From the NCBI GenBank assembly GCA_964019415.1, contig OZ025881.1, forward strand, positions 1,602,580 to 1,666,579: DNA of 64,000 nt. The letters are read 5' to 3'. The stretch comes from Ianthella basta. Taxonomy: Eukaryota > Porifera > Demospongiae > Verongiida > Ianthellidae. The notes beneath the pieces are model-generated. The model was not told the DNA's origin. It made no database searches and was given only the letters and a program-made list of their open reading frames with translations. Shown here piece after piece: positions 1 through 10,069 of this stretch (positions are counted from its first letter, which is position 1; each line of letters starts with the position of its first letter). Position numbers and translations under genes: made by a program.

Positions 1-21
1 GCCATGGTAACATAGAAGAAT

Positions 22-204
22 GTGCTAATACCACACAGTTCACCCTATGTAAACAATGTTGGACATAACCCACATGCGTACGTAGCTAGCGCAAAAAGAG
101 CTGTAGCCGAACAGCCGTCACACGAGCAGCCGCCGCATGAACAGCTGGTGCTCAACGAACCAGCAGAACGCACAAGAAGGGTGCATCCGTCTGCTTCACA
201 TTAA
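22..204 (+). CDS. possible 3' terminal exon of a plus-strand gene (unrecognised)
   Basis: The frame is open from the left edge region to a TAA at 202-204. The last 40 or so residues are rich in Glu, Gln, His and Pro (AEQPSHEQPPHEQLVLNEP), which looks more like a real hydrophilic C-terminal tail than chance. The upstream part is lost at the window edge. No domain is recognised, and it could be a chance open frame. Confidence 0.2.
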   Translation: MLIPHSSPYVNNVGHNPHAYVASAKRAVAEQPSHEQPPHEQLVLNEPAERTRRVHPSASH

Positions 205-728
205 TGCATATATATGTGCAGTTCCCTCTTTTTATACAAGATTTGTATTACTGTACAAAATTATACAGTTCAGTTGCTCTGCATTTGTGCATTGAGTCCA
301 TATTGCTATTTGCCTTATACGTATGTACTCCTTGCACACACCAAAGAGGTGGTGGTATTTGTATCCTGGCACAATACTAGCTGCACTGTAGGGTAACAAG
401 TATGCTTATATCTACCAGGCACAGACACTCTTCACACTAATGGTGCATTCACACTAAGTTTATTACGGCTGGTGATTGTAGGATGTAAATTTAACAAACT
501 GGGACATGGCAGCATAACAGGGGCTTAGTTAAGAAAGTGACTGAGCTATCCAGGAAATCAAGAGGTTCAGCCAGGAAGAAATCTCTCAGGAACCATCAAA
601 AATATCCAACTCTTAAGTTGCATAGTCCATGGTGCTTAGCTGGTGCACAAAAAGCCGGCGCTAGGCGAGACAGTGGGAGGACTCGCCTCAAGGTCGCGTC
701 CATGCACCAGTATCATTAATATATTTAA

Positions 729-1330
729 TCTATTCCAGTCTGTGCGTTCATTCGTTTGCTTGTGCGTGGCATTAAAATGGGCATTTGATTGGACGACGCA
801 ATGATGTAACCACAAAAATGGCCGCTCAGGCTGTGCGCATGTGCTGTGCAGCCAGCCGTCTCTTAGACACTCTGCGCACCTAATGTTGGATCTCCAAGGC
901 GCGAAGCGCACTTGCACAGAAGCTTACTGTTATTATTTGGTGCAGGGGAGCTGCTCTAGCTATCAGTACGCGAGTATTACTGTTTTGCTATTTGGATACT
1001 TTAGCTGTTAGCGTTCTTGGCTGCTGAAAGCCCACTCTCTATCACGAAGTAAGCCATTGCACAAAAAGCCTTGCTTGGTTTCGGCAGTGCCTTATTGGCT
1101 AAGGAAAGACATGACCATGCAATACTTTTAACAGGGTGTAGATGTAGCTATAGCTATGTATATGTGCATGCAAGTGCATGAAATTGGCCAATGTCAGTGC
1201 AAACAAGATCAGCACTGTATCCAGGCAGTGTTACCCAGCTGCAATCACCCAAATGGTGATGGATGGCCTGCATTGTCCACTCAGTGACGCAACGCGGAGC
1301 GAGCGAGGCTGAAGGCCGTGCGTGCTCGTA
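729..1330 (+). repeat. dispersed repeat C, copy 1
   Basis: About 600 bp matches 54,660-55,235 in the same orientation. Shared landmarks are GGCATTTGATTGGACGAC, CAGCTGCAATCACCCAAATG and GCGGAGCGAG near the right end. No long open frame or terminal inverted repeat was seen, so the element class is unknown. Confidence 0.65.
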
Positions 1331-1435
1331 TCTTATTATAATAAACATAATGCACATTTTCATTGTTCGGGATACTCTCCTTCAATTCTGGACTGAACTT
1401 CCCGAAATGTGGTAGGATTATGAAGAGGCGTACTG

Positions 1436-1815
1436 TGAGTAACCTCGCCAAGCCAAAATTTGATTTAAGGTCGTTCTGTCCGAGTTCTTGCCACTTTTAC
1501 GGTGCCTCCATATCTAAGAGATAGGGAAAGGATCGTGTTTCGTTGTCCAGAAACTCCTTCAATTTTTCACCAATCTTTGCCAAACTTGGAAGAGTATATC
1601 ACGGCAATACGGGGGTGACCTAAGGTGGTTAGCGCCTTAACCCCTGAACCCCTTTACACGAAGTGGATTAACATAAGTAAATTCTGTAGGCATGGAGTTT
1701 TACAGAGCGAGTCTACGGGATGCTACCAATCAAATGGACAGTTTTGGTTGGTTCAACGCTCAAATTAACAACTGTAGACTGGGAACCCACCCGAAGGGCA
1801 GGCATTCAGTTAGTA
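1436..1815 (+). repeat. dispersed repeat D, copy 1
   Basis: This stretch is homologous to 49,882-50,240 in the same orientation, sharing GTGACCTAAGGTGGTTAGCG and GAGTCTACGG followed by a GGGAACC(T/C)ACCC(G/A)AAGGGC block. It is noncoding and the class is unknown. It abuts the 1,845 MITE on its right. Confidence 0.6.
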
Positions 1816-1844
1816 TGTGTAAAATGTTTCTTCCGAACACAAGG

Positions 1845-2048
1845 GCAGATGTAGGGATGGTGCAGTGTGTACCTGCAAGGTATGGCAAAACCACCTGGCA
1901 GAAAAACCGTAGGAACGAGGAGGAGGGCTGGTCCATGCAAAGAGGGAGGCCAGTTGGTCCATGCACAAGGAGAAGGGCCGTTCCATGCAAAACCCAGGTC
2001 ATTAACATGCGCTGACTTTGAATACGTTTTCACCATCCCTACATCTGC
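1845..2048. mobile_element. MITE family A, copy 1
   Basis: An 18-bp perfect terminal inverted repeat (GCAGATGTAGGGATGGTG at 1,845-1,862 and its complement at 2,031-2,048) bounds about 204 bp without coding capacity. The interior has three roughly 30-bp units each containing TCCATGCA. Similarity to copy 2 continues past the right repeat into GCGCAGCAAAATGTTGG, so the true element may be larger than the inverted-repeat interval. No target duplication was identified. Confidence 0.75.
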
Positions 2049-2450
2049 CAACATTTTGCTGCGCCTTCTACTACTGCATGTAGGTAGTAGGTACAGCCTT
2101 ATATACAATTTCCCCATTATTCTGCTTTGTTGCATGTGCTCTGTACACTCTGGTTATTAGGTTTATCCTTGCAAATTGCTTGCTACTCAATCTGCTTTGC
2201 TGTGCTATAGAATCTAGTCCCTCCTGCTCTTCCACGCAATCCATTACGTGTTTCAATGTAGCAGCTAGCTGCAAGACCCATATTTCTTGGCTTCATCACT
2301 TATGTAGCTATGCATCTTGCTCCACCTTGAGACCCTGGAAAACCAGCTCAGCTCAGCTACTAGTACATGTTATTGCTTACCATTGCTCTTCACTACATTG
2401 CTGCCTGCAAACCAGTGCACCCACTTCTGGGCCCTCTCTGTTTGGCTCTA

Positions 2451-2587
2451 CACTGTAAAAACAGTGGTGGTTTCGGGCCACCAGTGGTGGCTCTCAGGGA
2501 CAAGCAGTGCTTTCAAACAACCACTGTAACACCTTTAGTCCCTGAGAAACACCAATGGCGGTCTGAATCCAACATTGTTTTACAGTG
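2451..2587. mobile_element. 137-bp MITE with CACTGTAAAA ends and TA target duplication
   Basis: Left end CACTGTAAAAACA (from 2,451) and right end TGTTTTACAGTG (to 2,587) are inverted repeats, with TA directly outside each end (2,449-2,450 and 2,588-2,589). Length, lack of coding and TA duplication fit a nonautonomous DNA transposon; the superfamily cannot be assigned from the ends alone. Confidence 0.75.
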
Positions 2588-2940
2588 TACACCTGCACAA
2601 ACATTGTATGCTTCACTGTCAACACTTGCGAAGTTCAAACTCCCTATATCCAGGATGTGAATGGCTTATACAGCGTACAGAGTGCAGCTGTACATGCTCC
2701 ATGGTGCACACCAGACTGCAGTTTCTGGCTATTCAGGCTTTCCTCATTAGCGCTTCAGTCATGTACAAGGATGTATGCATGCAGCATGGCGGTATATATG
2801 TACACAGGAACATGTAGCTGGAATGGGCATATGCAAGCAATAGGATAGTCTCCTGTGGCAGCCCTTGTTACAATTGCACTATAATACGCAGGCGGAGAAA
2901 CAGGGGATGGTAGCAAGACTGCAAGCGCAGCAAAATGTTG

Positions 2941-3086
2941 GCAGATGTAGGGATGGTGAAAACGTATTCAAAGTCAGCGCATGTTAATGACCTGAGTTTT
3001 GCATGGACCGGCCCTTCTCCTTGTTGCATGGACTGGCTGGCCCCCCTCTTTGCATGGACCGGGACCATGGACCATTGTCCCTATGT
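2941..3086. mobile_element. MITE family A, copy 2 (inverted relative to copy 1)
   Basis: It begins with the same 18-bp end as copy 1 and follows copy 1's complement closely through AACGTATTCAAAGTCAGCGC and the TGCATGGACC units. The right end is eroded (CCATTGTCCCTATGTTG). The two copies are about 1 kb apart in opposite orientation. Confidence 0.7.
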
Positions 3087-3343
3087 TGAAGAGTGTTGCA
3101 TTGCACCATATAATAGTACACTCTTGCATGGAATTCAATTTGTCGACAAAGGTCCAAGTGATTGTTGTTCCTAAGATGGTGTTCCTAAGCTCCAAGACCC
3201 ACAGCACTGGCAACATGCATAATGATCTGCCTATACACAATTCGTGCCTATACACAATTCGCCATTGCATGTACAGCTTATCCAAACTCTCTCCTATAAC
3301 TAGTGTGTGCACATGCCTACTTAACCACAGATGTTTCCAGATC

Positions 3344-3533
3344 GATGTAGGGATAGTGACAAGGTATTCAATGCATTTTTGAAAGATGAACCCAGAGAAT
3401 ATTGTCCTAGGTTGTTGTCAAGCCAGGGAACATTGAATTAGGGGAATGTTGAGCATGGTATGGTACCCCTTCTTGTTTCTGAAGTTTTTCCTCCAGTTGA
3501 TTTTTCCATGCACATGCACACCATCCCTACATC
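3344..3533. mobile_element. MITE family A, copy 3 (divergent interior)
   Basis: It is bounded by GATGTAGGGATAGTG at 3,344-3,358 and CACCATCCCTACATC at 3,519-3,533, giving 190 bp. The interior differs from copies 1 and 2. It is probably a related element sharing only the ends. Confidence 0.6.
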
Positions 3534-4689
3534 TTCACTTGTTTTTAAGGAAAACTTTTTACTTCCCTTGTTTCTTTAATTTTTATAGAGTGCAAGCTGC
3601 ACAGTCATGTGAAACCGTGGATGGTCAGCTTTCGATGGGGTGTGCGAGGGTGTGATGGATATTTATAGCTATTTGGGATTCGTGTCTGTGCTGATGCTCA
3701 AGATGGTCTGAAACTCTTTTGAAGATGCGCTCTGCAGCCACAGGGTGATGTGTCCAAGCCACAGGACGAGCCACTCCAACCACAGACGACCCTTACCCCA
3801 GCCACAGGGCAGAAAGTGAACAGATAAAGTTAGAACAAAAAGCAGTGCGGTGGTGAAACGGCGCAAAATTAAATACAGGCAGTCCATACCATTTGAATGA
3901 ATGAAAGATGTGAAATGCTTCTCAAACGGCACAGTGTGAAAGTACACTTACCTTCACACCAAGTGTGACGCAACAGCTAAGTAGAGAAAGGGTTCCACTC
4001 TGTCAAGGCGTAGAACGTGCCAAAGAATACCACTGGGTAGACAAGGAAAGTGATGCAGTATTCCACTGTTTTGGTGCAGGAGGAAGCGTTCTTGACTTAA
4101 AACGAGGCAAATTCCACAGAAATGTCCATGAGGCAAACAATAAACGCTTCGTTATTGTGTCCATAGGCAGGATCTGTGATGTTATATAGTTTACACCGGT
4201 TGCAACCGGTTGCATTATTATGTCACTGGAAAATGACGGTCCTCCCGTAGCTGTGGGCCCGAGGCAGGGAAATGGCCACGTGGTAAATTAGTGTGCCACA
4301 TTTTCTAACTTGCAAAAGGCACTTACCCGTCGAAAGCACTGTAGAACCACCGATGGGTAAATTGTTATCCTACTCCTTATCTATCATGAGTTACAGCTGG
4401 TGGAGAAGAAGAAGACGACGAAACACGGAAAAAGGCATTGACGCTTTCTACACAACAGCGCGCGTGCATGGAAGTGAGGTTAGTTCTGTATACTGTACAG
4501 CCTCCCTTCCTTGTAGGCGGTTTCTTGTGTCAGTTCTCACTACTGTTCAGGATTAGCGCGACTTTCCGTTTTGTATTACAGCATACCAACAACCACCACC
4601 ATCCCTACATAGACAGCACTACCGTGCTGTCTGATATATAAAGAGAAGTGCAAAACGGTTGTTCACAAAGTTCTTCCGCGAGCGGCCAC
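3534..4689. other. gene-free stretch
   Basis: No gene or complete element was recognised. It contains a lone family-A end (CACCATCCCTACAT, 4,597-4,610) and a short palindromic doublet ACCGGTTGCAACCGGTTGCA near 4,195. Open frames here look like chance. Confidence 0.4.
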
Positions 4690-6352
4690 CAATTGAGACC
4701 AAACCTTCCCAAATTATGGATGTCACACCCGGTCTTGATCTAGGGGGTGACGTGCGCGAAGAAGCTCCTGCCGAGGAGCGCGCGGCCAAAAACCTCTAAA
4801 CGATCGTCCGCCATCTTGGATCTACGAATAAAATATACGATTTTCCGGGCACGCTCCTATGCTGCCAATACATAAGAAGAGCCCCAACCGTTGTTCGCGA
4901 ACTCCTCTTGCGAACGTTGACGAATAGCACCCAAACGTTTCCATCCGTCACACTCTGTACCCCATCTCAATATAAGGTGGTGGACGTGCTGAAATAAGCT
5001 GCTGCCAAGGAGCGCGCGGTGAAAACACAGGATGAACTGACCGTCGGCCATCTTGGATCTTGGAAGAAAGTATGCCATATCCTAGGCGTTCGCATTGTTT
5101 TGCTATGTCGATCAACAAAGCCCAAGGCCAAAGTCGCTGGGCTATACCTTGAACCACCCTGCATTGCTCATGGTCAATTCTATGTGGGTTGCTCAAGAGT
5201 TGGCTGTCCTAACAACCTTTTCATTTATGCACCTGGTAGTGAGACCAGGAATGTTGTTTACAGAGAAGTACTATAGCTATAAACATCAGCATGTAGCTAC
5301 ACAGTAACATCTATTGATGTCTTTGTATACATAGAGCTTTCCTTTGTACATATAATAGGAGTACGCGGCAAAAATACTCCAAGTGACCATCCGCCATCTT
5401 GAATTTATGGAGAAAATATATGGTTTTTCCACGCACGCTTGTATGCTGCCAATACAAAAGAACCCCAACCGTTGTTCGCGAACTCCTCCCGCGAACGTCG
5501 ACGAAATGTGCCCAAATGTTCCCAGCCGTCGCAAGCTATACCCCATCTCAATATAAGGTGGTAGATGTGCTAAAATAAGCTGTTACTGAGGAGCGTGCGG
5601 TGAAAACCAATGATGAGCCTACGATCGGCCATCTTGGATCTGCGAAAAATGTACAGGATCCCTCTACAGGACGCACTAGATCCCCTACAGGAAGCACCCA
5701 ACCACTTTACAGTATACACTGGACCCTCTTACAGGGCTTGCCAAAGGCGGGGGCCTTGCAGCTAGTAGACAGCCAAAGAGAAGCCCAAAAGGGTTGTTTG
5801 CGAACTCCTCCCACTTTCCCAGATTACGGACGCCACACCCAGTCTCGATCTGAGGGGGGCGACGTGCGCGAAGAACCCCCTGCCAAGGAGTGCGCGGCGA
5901 AAAACATCAATTCAACGGTCTGCCATCTTGGATATACGGAGAAAGTATACGGTTTTCTGGGCACGCTCCTATGCTGCCAACACAGAGGAGGAGCCTCAAT
6001 CTAAGGGATTCGACGTGTACAAATAAGCTGCTGCCAAAGACTGTGCGGCTAAACCCCATGATGAACTGACCAACCGCCATCTTGGATCTACGAAAAATGT
6101 ACAGGACGCATATACCAGGTAGCATGCACTGGACCCTCTACAGGACGCACTAGACCCCACTACAGGAAGCACTCACGATCGACCACTTTATAGTATACAC
6201 TAAACTCCCTACAGGACAGACTGTACCCTCCTGCACAGAACAGAACATACTGGACCCTTAGCTACAGGAAGAACTCACTGAGTGACCACCTTACAGTATA
6301 CACTTGACCACATTACAGTATACACCGAACCCTCCTACAGGGCTTGCCGAAG
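4690..6352. repeat. array of diverged repeats with six CCATCTTGGAT boxes
   Basis: A unit including the box (C/G)GCCATCTTGGATCT, a TATACG(A/G)TTTT(C/T)C block, GGGCACGCTCCTATGCTGCC and AACCGTTGTTCGCGAACTCC recurs with deletions. Boxes lie near 4,806, 5,043, 5,392, 5,626, 5,921 and 6,077, at alternating long and short spacings. Two units end in CAGGGCTTGCC(A/G)AAGGCGGG (5,733 and 6,333). It is noncoding. It may be a decayed tandem or nested transposon cluster. Confidence 0.7.
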
Positions 6353-7540
6353 GCGGGCATTGTAGCTAGTTATAATATATTAACAAGCAGAGCATAAGAA
6401 ATTAATATCAAATGAAAGGCATAAAATGCATTAGAAAGTGATTGAGTCCCAAGGTAAGTGGATTGGAAATGTGCTATCATTGGAGCATGTACTTGGAGCA
6501 GCATGATTGGTGAAAAAAACTATAGCTCACAATTCTTACTAGTATCATTTAATTTTGAAACATTTCATAATATAATACCTTGTGGTTGCATAGTGCTGCT
6601 TAAATAACCAGTACTTTGTCATACTGACACCTACAAGTGTGCAAGTCTTTGCTGCTCATAAACTGCGTGATCAACAATTCTTGTTTTAATATGAAGGAAT
6701 AGTTTACTTTGAGCATGGAAATGTAGTAAGATGCATGTCATAAGCTTTCTTTGTACTCCCTGTGCCAAGTCATGAGATTGCCATATGACTACATATACGT
6801 AGGCTGTTCGAGAAAGTGGGAGCAAGTCTTGGTAGAAAATTGTCTTGTGGCAAGCTTAAGTGGGCAAAAGCCAAGGAAGTGATCTAATTTTCCATTTGGT
6901 GCAGCACTTGCCAATCATTAACTAATCTTTTAAATGTCAGCATGTCTAGAAACCTTCTCAAAATTCCACATAGTGTTTTTTGAGGGCAGTAGTGAAAGCC
7001 TACAAGCACATTATATCTTTGTGATATTCCCCGACAATGTCATATTATGATACTGTAGAAGTTCATAGCTGCGTTGATATCTACTGGTAACATATTCTCA
7101 GGCAGGATACAACTGTTAGTGATAAATCTACTGCACAACATTTCAACCAGAGGTCTTCATCAACTGCGATTTTTTACAATATTTGGTAGTTTCATTCATT
7201 GACAAATGTTTTGATGAAACTTGCATGTTTATGCATCCCTTCATTCTCAAATATGTACCTAGCTTCCAGATATCACATTCTAAGACAAATTTCTTTGAGA
7301 GTGCCTGTTATATCACACACAGATCACAGCACTGCTCGTGCTGCTGGGGCGGCAGAGGAATTCATATCTCAAGGGGTCAGATTATCCCATGTAACCTAAT
7401 CAGACATGTCCCACATACACAACATGCTACCAACAATATTCAAGTGCCCACAGCCACAAGAGCCCCACTCTGCAGGAACAGAAAGGACAGTGGGCTTTCT
7501 CATAGTTCCTAAACTACTTTAGGGTAGCGAATATAGCGAG
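6353..7540. other. gene-free stretch
   Basis: AT-rich, with no recognisable gene. The only notable spot is a minus-strand GTTGATGAAGACCTC...GAAATGTTG motif near 7,128-7,160, resembling the terminal motif at 53,170-53,215. Confidence 0.35.
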
Positions 7541-7549
7541 AATATAGCA

Positions 7550-7787
7550 AGTTTTAATTAAGACTCTATGTGTTGTTCTCATCTCTTCCCCCTTCCTGTA
7601 GTTTTCCCAATGGTACTATGCCTTTCCTGTTAGCTATGGCACAGACATCCTAAGTTACTCATCAACTGGCTATCTGCATGTTTCTTATGTGTGTGTGTAA
7701 GTGCTACTTTGGACCGCATTGAGTCTTAGTACTAGTGCCACCATGTGGCATGGTGCACATTAGAAATAATTGAATTGAATTGAATTG
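7550..7787 (+). mobile_element. 5'-truncated LINE 3' end with (TTGAA)n tail and target duplication
   Basis: About 240 bp matches the 3' end of the LINE at 44,345-49,340 (shared AGTTTTAATTAAGACTCTATG, GTTAGCTATGGCACAGA, GGCATGGTGCAC) and ends in four TTGAA units. AATATAGCA is found at 7,541-7,549 and again at 7,788-7,796, a likely 9-bp target-site duplication, though the first bases overlap the tail repeat. It is a typical dead-on-arrival LINE copy. Confidence 0.8.
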
Positions 7788-8092
7788 AATATAGCACTTA
7801 GGTTTTGATGGGCTGCGGTGCCTGACTCCATTGTGTACGGGACTACAGTCTCCAGAAAGTCAGCAACATTGGCTCTCACTTGCAATCACTGTCTATAAGA
7901 ACCTTCTCTCTGAAAAGGATACTAGCCTCTCCACAGTTCAGACACGTGTATCAGGAGCCATAGATGTCTTAGAAGTTATAGAGGAGTCCACTCTCCTATG
8001 TTTATGCATTGCGGCTGTGCACCAATCACAGTCCAGAAAAGTGGCCGTATGATTTTCTCCCACTATCACCCTGTGTATCAACTTGTCTCAAT

Positions 8093-8362
8093 TAGCTTTC
8101 TCTGTGCTTAGTAAGACTCTCTAGGATTAAAGTTTGAGCCTCGTTCGACTACCTGACATTTATTGTTTTGTAGTCATGTTCTGTTTTGTACTCTTGTGCA
8201 ACTGAAGAAGGCCCTTTGAGGTTGAACCATTTTCATGTATGTAAAAAAAGTGTGCCACGTGCTTAACGCTCGACCAACCCTCCCTAATGAATGTTTTGTA
8301 GTCAAATCAAGTAAGTTAACTTACTGTCGCAAGCCGAACCAAGGCTGAAGCACAGAGAAAGC
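8093..8362. repeat. inverted repeat pair, possible MITE
   Basis: AGCTTTCTCTGTGCTT at 8,094-8,109 is repeated inverted as AAGCACAGAGAAAGC near 8,348-8,362, about 240 bp apart. No coding sequence lies between. No target duplication was found, so the element call is tentative. Confidence 0.35.
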
Positions 8363-8647
8363 CAATCGAGAGCAAGAAAAGTCGATACAAAGGGGGAAAG
8401 TGTGAGCAGCAGCTTTTTGATGGACCACACAGGCTCCTATCTAATGTACTGGTCCGGTTCCGTCCGTTGTGGTCGACTACCTGACCAGAAAAGTGGGCAA
8501 GCCAGCCAAAGTGTGACTATCCCAATATAATTACGTCGGTGTTTTAAGAAGACCTGACTTAAACTAAGCAACCAACTAGAGAAGAAAGGTAAACAGTGGT
8601 TCAAAGCATTCAGCCACGTATACTCTATACTACAACCGACTTCTTAC

Positions 8648-8906
8648 CATGTCTCTCTCCAGTGAATGAATCTTTCTTAGCGCCCTTTCCGTCGAATGCT
8701 TGACAGCGGGCAAGAGCTTGCCCAGAAGGTACGCTACCGCCTTTGGCTAACTTGGGAGGAGACTGCTGTGAGTGAGGCACTACATTGGTGGTGTCGCAGG
8801 GTGTGGGTTCGATATAGTGCCCCTTGTTCGTAGACAGTTGGACGTCCTTAGTTTCCAAATATTTCTCTTTGTCTTTATCTCCGTCTAAGGTAGAAGCCAT
8901 AGTCAA
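8648..8906 (-). CDS. probable first coding exon of an unrecognised minus-strand gene
   Basis: It opens with ATG ACT ATG (8,906 or 8,900) and stays open for 86 codons of hydrophilic sequence (MASTLDGDKDKEKYLETKD...) to a donor CATG|GTAAGAAG at 8,648. The end KDSFTGERHG and the flanks resemble a shorter first exon at 57,587-57,632 (KDPLELTEERYG with GTAAGC), same phase, so the two are likely paralogous gene starts. The downstream exon was not found. Low-complexity acidic/basic start, no signal peptide, no domain recognised. Confidence 0.4.
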
Positions 8907-9873
8907 GAGCCGTTCGGTAACGGTTCCCTGTAGCTACAGATCTAGACACCCAAAAGGGGTGGCTGTATTCACTGCCCTGAACTGGTCATGGGCGGAGAAA
9001 TTATCATAATGACGTTAGGGCAAGAGGTCATTTGGGATGACATCACTATAATATTATTTTAGTGCAGATGTACCTATAATTATATGCGATGCTAGCCTCG
9101 TGAATGCCTATTAATTTATGTTACGCGTAACATTTATACCGGGAATATTGTATCCCGTGTAAAATAGGCACGGATGCTCCAGGCCTATGCGAAACCTGTT
9201 GTACCGATTGCTTTAAAGATCTTTCTACTGATACCAACATATACTAATCTATACTACTGCATGATTCATACTAGCTACTATGATTGTGTGAATTATATCA
9301 CCCACGTGCCACTGTCTTTATTGTTTACATAATTATTGTGCAAAATTGTATCTATATTCTCAGTCTGCTCAATATGGTTAGGAAAAATCCTCCTGGAAGG
9401 TACATCGATTAGTTGTTGCCTGCATAGCTAGCTACCTGTTTCAAGCAGGTGTTGAACACAACACTACTAGATGGCTGTTGACCAAGGGAGTAGTCTAACC
9501 CCTATTTTGTCATCATCCGGCCAGCCTAGTAGGGACTTAGCCGCTTGTGCCTAGACTAACAGGGAAGGGGAGTTTGACTGTGAAGCTAGAAGAGTGGGGG
9601 TGTTTGTTTGCATTACCTCCATTGAGCCAGAATGGCCTGATAATATAAGCTAACCAAATAATTGGAGGTGTTTGTTTGTGTTACCAGGACTGACCTGTCC
9701 CAATGGACTTGTCAGTCAAAAGAAGGTCTGTGAGACTTGTCTAATAGTGTTGCCAATAGCTACATACATCTATGCCTGTAAAGCCCCACCCAATCCCTGT
9801 CTGGGTCAACACACACACACCTTCCTTCCATGCTGTTGGCATTTCCAAGGGAGTGATATAGGCCAAATAAAAA
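8907..9873. other. gene-free stretch, putative promoter side of the 8.65 kb exon
   Basis: The first 100 bp (TAACGGTTCCCTGTAG... GTGGCTGTATTCACTGC) resembles the region just upstream of the 57.6 kb exon, suggesting a duplicated 5' region. Nothing else was recognised. Confidence 0.35.
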
Positions 9874-10056
9874 TCAATGGGTAGCTACAGGCTGATTGGT
9901 GGTGGGTCTTTCGCCACAGAAATGCTGGTGGTTGGCAAGATCTTGATGACTTAAGGTCCTGCTGCAATGTGCACACTGACTGAGCTGGGGCTGCTGATGC
10001 TTCTGCCAGGTGTGGTTTGTCAGACCATGCAGTTCAGAGCCACGGACATGCACCAA
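9874..10056 (-). CDS. short frame with a C2HC zinc-finger-like motif
   Basis: Sixty residues contain CAHCSRTLSHQDLANHQHFC, a CxxC...H...C spacing like a single C2HC/C2H2 finger, then a stop. It lies immediately 3' of the LINE tail at 10.07 kb and on the same strand, so it is flanking sequence, possibly an exon or gene relic. No splice sites were confirmed. Confidence 0.25.
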   Translation of the reverse strand: MVHVRGSELHGLTNHTWQKHQQPQLSQCAHCSRTLSHQDLANHQHFCGERPTTNQPVATH

Positions 10057-10069
10057 GGATTGATGTTGA

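Noticed and set aside
3954-4215. Overlapping frames on both strands near 4 kb
   Set aside because: No domain, no splice support, and opposite-strand frames of equal length suggest chance.
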